This document shows positions 34,624-45,327 of a stretch of 64,000 bases of DNA, piece by piece. This DNA comes from Chionoecetes opilio (taxonomy: Eukaryota > Arthropoda > Malacostraca > Decapoda > Majidae), in NCBI GenBank assembly GCA_016584305.1, contig JACEEZ010020100.1:251429-315428 (forward strand). The letters run 5' to 3'. The notes under the pieces were generated by a model. It was not told the DNA's origin. It was given only the letters and a program-made list of their open reading frames with translations, and made no database searches. A program made the translations under genes and the position numbers. Positions within the stretch are counted from its first letter, which is position 1, and the number at the start of each line of letters is the position of its first letter.

Positions 34624-34746
34624 CTGGAGGCTGTGTGGTGTGGTCGAGAGAGCTCCAGGGCTCGTCAGGACTAAGGGAAGACACCGCTGAGTCACTGGAC
34701 ACGTCGACCCCCTCCTCACCACTCAGCTGAGGTAGCGCACACCCAG
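34624..34746 (-). CDS. cnc: cnc exon: serine-rich DSAVSS segment
   Basis: The exon encodes GCALPQLSGEEGVDVSSDSA, VSSLSPDEPW and SSLDHTTQPP. Two AG acceptors are possible (exon start 34746 or 34726). Only 34746 keeps frame with the upstream exon, whose last base T plus CT gives Ser. The donor is CCAG|GTACAC, phase 1. The DS.VSS-type cluster is where NRF proteins carry a phosphodegron-like DSG motif. Here it is DSAVSS, so whether beta-TrCP-type regulation applies is open. Confidence 0.92.
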
Positions 34747-36299
34747 CTGTGCCCGGCAACAACACCAAGGCTGTAGTTATGCTTCCTGCTCTCTACTCTC
34801 TAGCTTACATTAGGTTTGCACTTATAGATACGTACAGGTGCTAAACAACAAGAGATTTGTGGCGTAAGAAACTTTGTCAAAACTTGTACTTGTTGGAAAC
34901 ATTTCTTTATATGAGATTATTTTTTTCTTAACACCAATAATAAGTTGAGTCATACTTTTAGGGGAAATGCAGATAAGAAGCTTACTTTGGTCCTGTTGAA
35001 ATCATATAGAGTACAACTCTCCAAAAATATCAAGAGAATTACAAAAGTGAGGGAAAACAGATCTGCAACTGTGTACTGTTTATATACTATGGTTTACAAA
35101 ATGATGCTTCAAGACACGTGGTTCAGAGATGAGTGAAGGCATGCTTTTATATCATTGACAATGCACTAGGTTTTGTTGTAAGGGATAGGGATAACAGACC
35201 AACATAACTTCATACAACACAAAGGATAACCAAATCAGCAACACAACATTAGTTCAATCATGCAAGTTGGCAAGATAAAATGAAGCAAAGATTAATAACA
35301 TGAATGATGTCACAAGAAGGTTTGCACAACAGAGGCAAGGAGAAGTGACAAGCCAATCACAGGTCACACTTTTCTACAACAGGATGAAATCAAATTTAGA
35401 AAAGTTCGCAACTATCTGACATGGAGCTCTTGTAATGGCATCAGCGAAAAGCTCAACTGTACAGATTGAGTGTTGGATAAATTAGGATCTATGATTGACA
35501 TGGCTATGTTTATATTCTGTTGTTTGTTTATAAGATACATACATGTTTGAAGACAAGATTTTCGGAATGATAGATCAGTAGGCTTATAGGTAGTAGGTCA
35601 ATCAAACAGATAAAACTAGCACATAAATAGGTAATGTGTCACTTTCTGTCAAAGTTCAACTCACTCTGTTCATGAAGGACAGGATGAGTGAATGTTTTAG
35701 CGGGAAATATGAATTTTTTTTAGATCTCAGAGAAAATGCTTAATAAGTCTATATGAGTAATGTAAACATATTTTATAAGTACGGGTATATAAGTACTTCA
35801 TCAAGCTTATTCAATTATACATTACAGGCAAAACCTTCATGGGATTTCTGTATGTATATTTTGGGTGGATATGATGCAGGATTAATGCAAGTGACTTCAT
35901 AAAATATCGAATATCTAATATAAAACTAGGCTTTTCTGTTAACATTCTAAAAGTTTGACAGATGTATGAGAAAGAGCGCAGATGCACATCAGGTGAGGCC
36001 ATGGCAGAGAGATGTCATGATGGATCAGAGTGGCGAGGACTACGAGTGTAACATTCAAACCCTACAAGGTCAAAGGTCAAGTGCAGATACGGAGGACAAG
36101 GGAGCCACACATACACCGTAGTACATCATGAGGCTGGTCAAGGGATTGGCTGTGCTGGTGTGATTACAATACATATATAGAATACCAAGTGCATGATATG
36201 TAAGATGGCTGCGTGACATGCGGGCTGATGCAGTCTTGTGTGTGGGTGTGAGGCATCAGGTAGTGGGTGCACCATGAACACTTGGCAGCAGCAGAAGGG
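34747..36299. other. cnc intron sequence
   Basis: Long intron segment, AT-rich, with no recognisable element or exon on either strand. Confidence 0.45.
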
Positions 36300-36300
36300 G

Positions 36301-36367
<67 letters not shown>

Positions 36368-36380
36368 GGGTGGGGGGGGG
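36300..36380. repeat. Poly-A tract followed by poly-G
   Basis: About 64 consecutive A (36301-36364), then a G-run with one T to 36381. A run this long may be a retroposon tail or an assembly-sensitive homopolymer. No SINE head was recognised next to it. Confidence 0.9.
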
Positions 36381-37082
36381 GACAATACATGAAAACTCCA
36401 ATGATGGTGCCAAAGGTTTGTGTGGATATATTCATCAGTGTTAATGCTGAACGATGACTCCATGAATTAAGCCCATTGGGTTGAGAAGTAAGGGGTAAAA
36501 GGTTGGGGTTTCAGGCTGCAGGGCATGAGTGTGTCATGGCAATGTGTCACGGCAATGTGTCATGGCAGTGTGTCATGGCAATGTGTCATTCCACGAGGTA
36601 AACTAAGTCCCTTTTGAGCGATGGTTTCAATTGCTGCCAGAAACAAGGGTAGCTACATGACATGACATGAACTGCAATGATTTCCATCCCGCATGTAAAG
36701 CTGTACTTCATGGTGAGTAAAAGGTCAGGCATTTGCAGGGCTACCATAAAGGGACAAAGTTTTTCTGTGCATTTTGTTAAGTTACATATCTTGGAATGCT
36801 TCCATGTGCATTTGTAAACAAATAAGGAGATTAAATTGGTTTCATTTCGTGGTGTTTAGCAGCGACACTGCCACTGTACAAACCATGGCACACAAATAAC
36901 TACAGTAGTTATGCAGGTTAAGTGTGAAAGGTGAGAAGAATCCTACATAAGTGTATTCCTTTCCTCATCCATGCTCTGCCCTTTGTTAAGTGTGAGGACA
37001 ACACAGCCTGGCAAGGGTGAGTAAGTGAGGTATAGCAATGGTGAGTATGGAGGAGCAAAGAGTTGTGTGTGGTGGTACTCAC
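36381..37082. other. cnc intron sequence
   Basis: Contains four or five close copies of GTGTCATGGCAAT at 36530-36590; otherwise unremarkable. Confidence 0.5.
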
Positions 37083-37179
37083 AGTCACTCATCGCCATCT
37101 CCATCAGGCCCAAGGCTTCGTCGTTGAGAATGGACGACAAAAGTCCATCGGTGGTTTGGTTCATTTCTGTACTGGTGTT
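37083..37179 (-). CDS. cnc: cnc exon: LLSSILNDEALGLMEMAMSD
   Basis: After TTTCCAG the exon reads NTSTEMNQTTDG, then LLSSILNDEALGLMEMAMSD, ending phase 1 at GACT|GTGAGT. The ILNDEAL.LM..AM block is conserved in arthropod Cnc proteins and is an acidic, hydrophobic patch typical of an activation segment (inference). The phase links to the DSAVSS exon with a Ser codon across the junction. Its first half resembles the neighbouring exon at 37845-37916. Confidence 0.95.
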
Positions 37180-37844
37180 CTGGAAAGATAAGGTGAGGGA
37201 ATTGATCTTGAGTCATGAGTGCATAATGTCAAAATAATGTGTTAACATGTCCAACAAATCAGATTGAAAGTACAGAGATAACAGTATTTCTAAGTTTTAC
37301 TCATACGAGGAGTTCAGCTAAAAATGAGACATACTTATTTTCCTTTATTTGCTTCTCATAACATTAAATGGAGTCTCAATGTTTGCTTCTAAGAGGGGTA
37401 TTCTAAGTTTAATGTCATGTCTTGTGGGCAGTTCATTGGGCATTATATAATTAGTTTCCACACTGTAAATAACACATAAGTGCACGACCAAGTACTTCAC
37501 ACATGTTCCCAGACAGGTGTTAGTGCATGACTTCTGCATAGCATACATGGTAAACAGCATGTCATCTAGTCAGGTTTTTCCCTCACAGCTGGGGACAAGT
37601 GACGTCTGTGCTGTGGGGACTTATTCATTAATTGTATTATGAAATATTTCCGTTTGCTGCTGACTATGAAATGAAGTGCAGATTTACTTAATATTTCTTT
37701 ACCACGAAAATGGCATCATTGCTATGCACGTAACTAGGCAATTATTTCTAGTCATGATGTGTGGGTAACATGATACGTCAGGGGGTTAGGATGCTTTAGT
37801 AAGGGCAAACATCTATCTACAGGTTCATCTCCAATGTGCGCTAC
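37180..37844. other. cnc intron sequence
   Basis: No feature recognised. Confidence 0.5.
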
Positions 37845-37916
37845 CTCTGCAGAGAGAACGTCAGCTATAAGCCTGTCTGTGGTGGCATTCAGCTCAAAGC
37901 CACCCAGGCTTCTGTT
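37845..37916 (-). CDS. cnc: cnc 24-codon exon, probable cassette
   Basis: Between a CATTTCAG acceptor and a GAG|GTAGCG donor lie exactly 72 bases reading NRSLGGFELNATTD then RLIADVLSAE, phase 0 at both ends. The flanking junction (MYYQ to NTSTEM) is also phase 0, so the exon can be skipped without a frameshift. NATTDRLIADVLSAE aligns with NQTTDGLLSSILNDE of the next exon at about half its positions, suggesting an exon duplication. The donor is weaker than those of its neighbours. Confidence 0.8.
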
Positions 37917-38026
37917 CTGAAATGAGTTACGGGATATCTGCATTGTCTGTCCATAACATGACATTTTCACTTCATCTTTTTTGGATTTTAATGATATAAA
38001 AAGACTGTAGTGTTCCTTTGTGTTAC

Positions 38027-38154
38027 CTGGTAGTACATCATCTCCGAGGGCAGCGTGGTGGTGGCCTCCATCTTGTACTGGCTGTGGTCGCTGCCGGCCA
38101 GGTCAGAGCTGTTGGTGAGGTTCATGCTGCTGGTCACGAGGTGGCTGGACGCTC
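38027..38154 (-). CDS. cnc: cnc exon: SDHSQYKMEATTTLPSEMMY
   Basis: After CCTACAG, two bases complete Gly, then ASSHLVTSSMNLTNSSDLAG, SDHSQYKMEATTTLPSEMMY and YQ, ending phase 0 at CCAG|GTAACA. The Ser/Thr-rich sequence links the proline/histidine-rich exon to the ILNDEAL exon. The 42 codons and phases are consistent. The family assignment rests on the joined reading, not on this exon alone. Confidence 0.9.
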
Positions 38155-38755
38155 CTGTAGGCACAAGACACTCATTACTACAGAGATTCATGACCCAGTG
38201 TGGAAGCATTCACGGTGGGATGAGTGAGGCTTGCAAGACTTTCCTGGGACTAAGTGGGCTTACTTCCCCATACCTTGTTAAGGGATAATGTTACTTATTC
38301 ACGATACATACTTTGTGCACTGTATTATAGCCGTACAGATCACAGAGTGTTGTACAAAGCTTAAGTTTTTTAATACAGCCTAACACTTTGTTGTCTCCCA
38401 ATGACTGCCTGGTGGTGCGGCAGCCTCACGCCACAGCCTTCACACACCTTTGGCTAGACACAACAATTCTGCTTTTCAAATCTCCTTTTAATTTGGCAGT
38501 GCTTACGGTATACTGTACCATATTTTTTGGTGTATAAGACACTTTTTCCTAGAAAAACGGGTCTCAAAATCATCCTGCGTCCTATACACTGAAGGTAAAA
38601 TATCTGCTGCCTCCCTAGGCACACTACACGACCCTTGTGTTCATGTCTCCATGGTTTTAGCCACAATCAACACATTCCCACTGAACACTTGATCATGACT
38701 GAGAGGCACGCAAGTGGGTGTGGGGCCTGCGTGCTACCATTACTACAGTACTTAC
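38155..38755. other. cnc intron with short hairpin
   Basis: GGTGTATAAGACAC at 38530 and its near-inverse GCGTCCTATACACTG at 38577 form the arms of a short fold-back of about 60 bp that resembles a DNA-transposon remnant. Otherwise nothing is recognised. Confidence 0.4.
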
Positions 38756-39071
38756 CCATGCTGTTGGTGTAGGTGATGTTGTTGTGGGTCATGGGGTCAG
38801 GCATGGGTGGTGGGAGAGTGGCATTGTTGAGCAGCACGCCCCTGGGCACTGGCGCGGCAGGCGTGGGCGGCGAGGTCTCATGAGATGGGTAGAGGGCATG
38901 GGGATGGTGGAGAGGCGGCCCATGCCCGTGGGAATGGTTGGGCGAGGCACCGTGGGCGGCCATGGGTGTGTGGGGTGCCTGGGTGTGGTGGGGGTTGGGC
39001 AGCCCTAGGTACTGCACCACCTCCTGCCACCGCTCCATCTCCCCGCCCCGGACCAGGCTGCCCAGCCGACC
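38756..39071 (-). CDS. cnc: cnc exon, most N-terminal one seen: LLNNATLPPP segment
   Basis: After CCTCAG the frame reads GRLGSLVRGGEMERWQEVVQ, YLGLPNPHHTQAPHTPMAAH, a His/Pro-rich stretch (HGHGPPLHHPHALYPSHETS), then GVLLNNATLPPPMPDPMTHN and NITYTNSM, ending phase 1 at ATGG|GTAAGT. W.E..Q....P and LLNNATLPPP recall arthropod Cnc. It enters in phase 0, so at least one upstream exon is expected. ATG within MERWQE (GGGGAGATGG context) could start a medium isoform. Reading back through the acceptor gives a hydrophobic run from 39137 that is best explained by the polypyrimidine tract. Confidence 0.92.
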
Positions 39072-39119
39072 CTGAGGGTGAAACAACAACATCAGAAGGC
39101 AGCTAAAGGCAAGGCAGCA

Positions 39120-39345
39120 AACACAACAAAAGAACATAAGAACATTAGAAAATAAGGAAGCTACAAGAGGCCGTGAGACCTACACGTGGTAGTTCCTGTT
39201 ACTTAACACTACCTACATCCACCTTTCATCCCCATCCATGAAATTACCCAGCCTCCTTATAAAGCTCCCTATTGACTCCGCACCTGAGGACACAACAAGG
39301 CAAGGCAGCAAAACACAAGGCAGCAAACACGTGGTAGTTCCTGTT
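39120..39345. repeat. Dispersed repeat common in decapods
   Basis: AACATAAGAACATTAGAAAA then TAAGGAAGCTACAAGAGGCC and GAGACCTACACGTGGTAGTT are shared with 60105-60195. The right part ends with CTCCTTATAAAGCTCCCTAT. The same string is, from memory, very frequent in crab and shrimp genomic sequence. It begins about 50 bp upstream of the cnc exon acceptor. Confidence 0.6.
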
Positions 39346-39497
39346 AACCCATTATCACCTGTCATCCCTATCCCTACATTGATCTTGCCTTCTACTCAGG
39401 ATTTGTGCTTGTTGTCTGATTGCTCGGGTTGCTGCAATCAGCTCAGCACTCAGCACATGCACGGCAGTGCACATGACCTTCCCTAAGAGCAAACGTA

Positions 39498-39668
<171 letters not shown>

Positions 39669-39836
39669 GGGGGGTTCATCTATTTTATATGTATGAATAT
39701 ATTTACTGTATGCTCGTATATGTTTATATGTTTGTGCATATGTATGGTATGTATATATGTTACATAATAATATGTATGTATGAGTACGTGTGTGTGTTTA
39801 TATAGATAGTATACGTTAGTATGAGTAAGGATATTT

Positions 39837-39879
39837 ACCTCCGCCAACGAAGTTGGAGAGGGTTATGTTTTCACCCCGA

Positions 39880-39928
<49 letters not shown>

Positions 39929-40100
39929 TAGTGTACAGGATTTCTCGAAAAAGCTACGAATAGATTTGGACCAAACTCGGTATACCAAGTCTATTTGGTA
40001 TAAGGAAGAACTGATTTAATTTTGGATGAAATCTATTGACAACTGTTGCCATGGCAACCAATTGACGAAATATTCGGCCGGAGGTATGCGCTCATACTGA

Positions 40101-40164
<64 letters not shown>

Positions 40165-40580
40165 GTATATTTGATGAAATATTCGGGCGGAGGTATGCGC
40201 TCTACTGAGTGCCCCCCCCCCCCCCCCCTAGTTACAGATGTTTTGTATGAATACTACACAGAGATGATATAATAGTCTTCTCTCTGGAATGTGCACATAT
40301 TACCTTGCTTAACTAGGGGGGGGGGGGGGGGGGGGGGGCACTCAGTAGAGCGCATACCTCCGCCCGAATATTTCATCAATTGGTTGCCATGGCAACAGTT
40401 GTCAATAGATTTCATCCAAAATTAAATCAGTTCTTCCTTATACCAAATAGACTTGGGATACCGAGTTTGGTCCAAATCTATTCGTAGCATTTTCGAGAAA
40501 TCCTGTACACTAACAAACAGACAGACAGACAGACAGATCGGGGTGAAAACATAACCCCTCCAACTTCGTTGGCGGAGGTA
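39837..40580. mobile_element. Large palindromic element with ACCTCCGCCAACGAAGTTGG arms
   Basis: Left arm 39837-40100 begins ACCTCCGCCAACGAAGTTGG, carries (CTGT)n, then GTACAGGATTTCTCGAAAAA and ends GGAGGTATGCGCTC. The right arm 40338-40580 is its inverse. The centre holds (AT)n (40105-40163), poly-C (40203-40228), a spacer and poly-G (40316-40338). GTTGCCATGGCAAC is an inner perfect palindrome in each arm. The left end of a second, shorter copy (GATGAAATATTCGGGCGGAG) sits at 40172. No coding sequence. Confidence 0.85.
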
Positions 40581-40693
40581 ATAATTGGGTCTGCTAACGA
40601 AAGTTTTCTCAGCAGACTTTTCCACGAAAGGTTAATGATGGATTTAATATTTGTGTGTATTCTTATGGCAATAAAATGTTTGAACTTGAAGAA

Positions 40694-40727
40694 AAAAAAC
40701 CACACCACACACATACACACACACCAC

Positions 40728-40773
<46 letters not shown>

Positions 40774-40828
40774 ACAACACACACACACACACACACACAC
40801 ACAACACACACACACACACACACACCAC

Positions 40829-40899
<71 letters not shown>
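40694..40899. repeat. (AC)n microsatellite
   Basis: About 205 bp of AC units broken by ACCACAAC interruptions at semi-regular intervals. Confidence 0.97.
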
Positions 40900-40904
<5 letters not shown>

Positions 40905-41233
40905 AGCAACAATAATTATGATAACAACAATAATAATATTGAATATAATACTAGTAACAATAATAACTACGTAATAAAAATAACAATAATAATATCAATT
41001 TTATCATTACCATGTGATAAAAAGTCTCAATGAATATGGAAGTGCAAGGGCGTAAGAAAAGAGAAAGACCGAATAATACATGGACTGATCGCATAGATAA
41101 AGGCGTGATAAGTGATTACGAAAGGTGACGTGCTCAGCAGACAGACAGGAGTGGGGGAAGCCGGGCAAGGTTAGCGACGGTCCAATGGGAAAAAGTATAA
41201 AGCTGAAGACAAAGAGAAATATCATAATTATCA

Positions 41234-41235
41234 TC

Positions 41236-41266
<31 letters not shown>

Positions 41267-41289
41267 AAGGAGGTAGGTGAAGCAGCAGC

Positions 41290-41335
<46 letters not shown>

Positions 41336-41355
41336 AAGGAGGTAGGTGAAGCAGC

Positions 41356-41454
<99 letters not shown>

Positions 41455-41484
41455 TGTAGTAGTAAAGGAGGTAGGTGAAGCAGC

Positions 41485-41547
<63 letters not shown>

Positions 41548-41599
41548 TGTAGTAGTAGTTGTAGTTGTAGTAGTAAAGGAGGTAGGTGAAGCAGCAGCA
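41234..41599. repeat. Compound (TAG)n array with a repeated 23-bp spacer
   Basis: Runs of TAG are separated four times by AAAGGAGGTAGGTGAAGCAG plus CAG (at about 41267, 41333, 41463 and 41573). The TAG runs differ in length, so the higher-order unit is a fixed spacer plus a variable triplet run. Confidence 0.95.
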
Positions 41600-41727
41600 A
41601 TAAAAGTAGTCCATTTTATCCCCATCCCCATCATCATCCTCATCATCACTAATGGTTATCATGCGGGTCAAGTAAGCTGTCATCATTATCGTCATCTTTG
41701 TCATCAACACTGTCATTATCTTGCAGC

Positions 41728-41728
<1 letters not shown>

Positions 41729-41776
<48 letters not shown>
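41729..41776. repeat. (CT)n microsatellite
   Basis: About 24 CT units directly before the TTAA-flanked MITE copy 2. Confidence 0.97.
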
Positions 41777-41779
<3 letters not shown>

Positions 41780-41803
41780 AAACCCATCTGAGAATTATAT
41801 TAA

Positions 41804-42008
41804 CCCCTTCACGCCCAGATCTTTCCTGGCTATATAAAAATCATCTGTTGTTAACCATAAAATTACGAAAAGTGACTGAATATACCAAATGAACTAGTCG
41901 ACAAGGATACTAAACAGCTCATATCTATAAAATTGTACTTATATCTATTAAAATCGTCTGATGGTATGGTCAAATTACAATGAAAATTACGTTCTGGTCC
42001 TCAAGGGG
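41804..42008 (+). mobile_element. TTAA-flanked MITE, copy 2 (piggyBac-like)
   Basis: TTAA at 41800-41803 and 42009-42012. Ends are CCCCTTCACGCCCAGATC and the inverse of CCCCTTGAGGACCAGAAC. Inside are AACTAGTCGACAAGGATACT and AAATTACAATGAAAATTACG, shared with copies 3 and 4. Confidence 0.88.
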
Positions 42009-42177
42009 TTAAGAAATGACCCATGAATGACAAGAAAAGCAGCAGTAATCACCCATCAAACCATCTCAAATAAAAAGGAGTGGATCAAATAGCCAATACA
42101 AAAGGAAGTAATCAGAGTTTGACTACAAGACTCCAAAAAACCCTTGCCAGTCAATGTGCTGGAGAAAACATACAACA

Positions 42178-42180
<3 letters not shown>

Positions 42181-42242
<62 letters not shown>

Positions 42243-42245
42243 GAG

Positions 42246-42287
<42 letters not shown>

Positions 42288-42355
42288 GAGAGAGGAGAGA
42301 GAGAGAGAGAGGAGAGAGAGGAGAGAGAGAGAGAGAGAGAAAAAAAAAAAAAAAT
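42181..42355. repeat. (GA)n microsatellite with (A)n end
   Basis: About 160 bp of GA with GGAGA interruptions, ending in a 15-base A-run. Confidence 0.97.
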
Positions 42356-42455
42356 GTGGGCAATATAGAGGTAGAATGTTGGGTTCGTATGTCGGGAAGG
42401 AGGAAGGGGAGAAGTGCAGCAACGATAGGTAAGGATAGCCGGCAGCAGCTAGGTA

Positions 42456-42667
42456 TACTCGCCGCACGTTAAGATGGCGAAAATTGGCCCCCCTCACTCC
42501 CCCCTTCGGAACGCACGGGATTGGCTGAGGTGTTGGGTGTTAGGGCTTTAAGGCGGAACTTGGAGTAAGGCATTCTCACCCAACACCCAACACCTCAGCC
42601 AATCCCGTGGGTTCGGAAGGGGGGAGTGAAGGGGCCCTATTTTCGCCAAGTTAACGTGCGGCGAGTA
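42456..42667. mobile_element. 212-bp MITE with TA target duplication
   Basis: TA at 42454-42455 and 42668-42669. Arms begin TACTCGCCGCACGTTAA and continue with TGGCGAAAAT, the AATCCC/GGGATT block and GGCTGAGGTGTTGGGTGTT, inverted on the right. TA duplication suggests the Tc1/mariner superfamily. Confidence 0.8.
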
Positions 42668-42892
42668 TAGTTTGTTAAAAGGAAAAAATAGATTTATAAA
42701 AAGGCATGCCACATATTCGGGATCAGGGTGTGGGAGGGAGGGAATGATGGAAGGGTGGAATAGAAACAGGAGGGAGGGAGGGAAATTAGGTAGTATACTG
42801 ATGGTGTAATGGGTGAGAGGAAGGGGGGGAAGGGGGGAAAGAGGGAAGGAAATGACCAGAGTACTGTCACCTTCCTTCCCGAGCACCACAAG

Positions 42893-43108
42893 ATAGGGTA
42901 GAGCGGGGCAGGTTGCATCGAGGGTAGGTTGCATCATTGCCTCTAACTCGCATGTTATCACACGTACATCGTCTTACTACTACTACTACTACAAACTACT
43001 ACTACTACTACAACTACAACAATAATAATAATAATAATAAAAAGTTAATGCGAGTTAGAGGCAATGATGCAACCTACCCTCGATGCAACCTGCCCCTCTC
43101 TCCCCTAC
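42893..43108. mobile_element. Palindromic element with (ACT)n/(AAT)n loop
   Basis: TAGGGTAGAGCGGGGCAGG on the left matches the inverse of the right end TAGGGGAGAGAGGGGCAGG. The arms continue with TTGCATCGAGGGTAGGTTGC, ATCATTGCCTCTAACTCGCA, then a triplet-repeat loop at 42976-43042. Confidence 0.85.
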
Positions 43109-44434
43109 TGTCAACTTCCTTCCCGAGCTCCACAAGATATCCTGTTGTCTCCTCTACAACAAAGGACACTGGCTTCCCTCCCGGCCCGCCCCTTCCACGC
43201 CTCTTCAATTAAACTTTCGTCCTACTCTATGATTCTGTAACTTCTGAGTTCTTGCCAAGCTCAACGTTACTCCTAAATGATTGGAGGTACATCGATTTAT
43301 TGTTAGCATTATCTTTTTTCTTATCATCATTCTTATCATTGTTACTATAGGCTATTGGTGTCAAAATTATTCGTAGCAGTGGTGCTCGTGGTAAAAAAAC
43401 CGTCATTGTTAGTTACCACGCCTATTGGTTATGGAGGTGGTGGCAGTGGTGATAAAACTTACGTTAAAAAATACATAAACAAATAAGAATGCATTATAAA
43501 AAGTAAATAGAATAAAAGGCAGAAAAAGCGACACAGAAAAAAAAAATCTTAATCAAATATTCGCCATTGTGCAAATATTGTAAGATTATAGAACAATAAA
43601 TAATGTAAATATAGACAATAAAGACCTCCCCCTTCCCCTCTCTCCCCTACACACACACACACACACACACACACCAGAGGCACTCCCAAGCATCGAGGGA
43701 GGGAGGGAGGGAGGGTACGAGCCGCTCTCTCCTGTCTCATAACTACAGATAACGAAACTTCCCCAAACTCAAGACGCTCCACCATTACGTGATAGACTGT
43801 CACGGTGGTGGTGGCGCTAGCAAGACTAAACACTCCTATATTGCTTGGTTTGCCTTGCCTCGTAGAACCTGACCCCCACCACCACTACGAGAACACAACC
43901 CCGCCATCACAACCTCTACATTAACCCCACCACCACCACTATTACGGCCCGCAAATAACAGTGAAGCATTATATAGGAGTACAATCACCATACACTATAA
44001 TATGTAACACCATTACATCACCATTACGCGTTAGTGGAGTTGCGTGTGGTTGTGGGTGCGAGGGTGGTAGTGATGGGCGGTAATGGTGAGCCTGTTCCGT
44101 GGGCGTGGGCGGCGAGGCGTGGGCGTGAGGCAATTAATGTACTAGTGTGTGTGGTGGGCGGCGCGGTCACGTCCCGGCACGCTCGGCCGCGCCCCGCCGA
44201 TCCTGACAAATGTCTAATTTCTACTCAAGCGACGGTGAATCGCGAACCAATTTGTGTTGTGGTCGGACATTACAGCCCCGCCACGGGCGCCGGGGAGGCC
44301 CATTCCCTCCTCGCAGGGAAAGCTATGGCAATAATATATTAATGTTTGCTCTTGTCTTCCCCTGGAACCAACGCCTTAAGCGGCGACCAACATGGAATTT
44401 TGTTCATTTATGGTTCTGAGGCAAATTACGTGGT
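43109..44434. other. Non-coding stretch
   Basis: It holds a short (AC)n (43650-43673), a (GAGG)n patch (43697-43716) and CAC-rich sequence at 43870-43945. No exon is recognised. Confidence 0.4.
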
Positions 44435-44449
44435 GGTGGTGTGTGTGTA

Positions 44450-44513
<64 letters not shown>

Positions 44514-44543
44514 ACACACAAAAAAAAAAAAAAAAAAAAAAGA
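44435..44543. repeat. (GT)n followed by poly-A
   Basis: About 40 GT units, a short ACACACA turn, then 22 A. Confidence 0.95.
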
Positions 44544-45115
44544 CGCACGAAGGATGCCCCCCCCCCGTGAGTGGTGTTAGCATCATCACCATCCACCCGT
44601 CATTAGCCCATGGGCACCGGGGAGGATCCGGCCCAAGGGTGTCCATGCAACGCGCGACGCCTTACATTCCCGTACACGTATCAGAGGAAGCCCGGAGGAG
44701 CGCCCAGCAGTCTTGCTGGAGGGGCTGCGGCATCGCTATAGCACGGTGGTCTTCAAGCGCGACGGTCAGTGCATTTTGAGGCGATCATGATCCTCCTGTG
44801 AAGTACCTAACACTATGCCCGTCCCACCACGGACTCAACCTTCTTCATGGCTAAGACAAAAAATACTATATCATTTCTTAAGACCCAAGCCACTAGGTTA
44901 CTTTTAATACAACTTCTCAGCCTGGAACAGGAGTGAAAGGAAGTTTTTTTATGTTGTGGAAAAAAAAAGTATCAAAAGCAAATAAAATGTTCCACTACTT
45001 CCACTGTTAGGCCGGAAAAGTGTCAGGTAATGAACGACACGTCCATCACTGCGTCAAACCTTAACGTCAATACACCAGTCACTCAGGGTTTCTCACGAGG
45101 GACCATCACATAGGC
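44544..45115. other. Non-coding stretch
   Basis: No feature recognised. Confidence 0.4.
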
Positions 45116-45119
45116 TTAA

Positions 45120-45323
45120 CCCCTTCACGCCCAGATCTTTCCTTTGCCATAAAAAATCGTATGTTGTCGAGCCATGAATCACGAAAAGTAACTGAATATA
45201 CCAAATTAGTTAGTCGACAAGGATACTAAACAGGTATTATCTATAAAATATTGCTTATAGTCACTAAAAATCGTCTAATGGTACCCAAATTACAATGGAA
45301 ATTACGCTCTGGGTCTCAAGGGG
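45120..45323 (+). mobile_element. TTAA-flanked MITE, copy 3 (piggyBac-like)
   Basis: TTAA at 45116-45119 and 45324-45327. CCCCTTCACGCCCAGATC on the left, the inverse of CCCCTTGAGACCCAGAG on the right. Same internal blocks and orientation as copy 2. Confidence 0.88.
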
Positions 45324-45327
45324 TTAA

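Noticed and set aside
34624..34726. Alternative acceptor at 34726 for the DSAVSS exon
   Set aside because: It would shift the frame relative to the upstream exon; 34746 keeps it.
39072..39137. Hydrophobic extension (MFFCCVCCLAFSCLLMLLF) upstream of the first visible cnc exon, resembling a membrane anchor
   Set aside because: It coincides with the polypyrimidine tract before a good acceptor, and phase 0 splicing explains the exon better.
41007..41716. Leu-, Thr- and Tyr-rich minus-strand frames
   Set aside because: Translations of (TAG)n in different frames.
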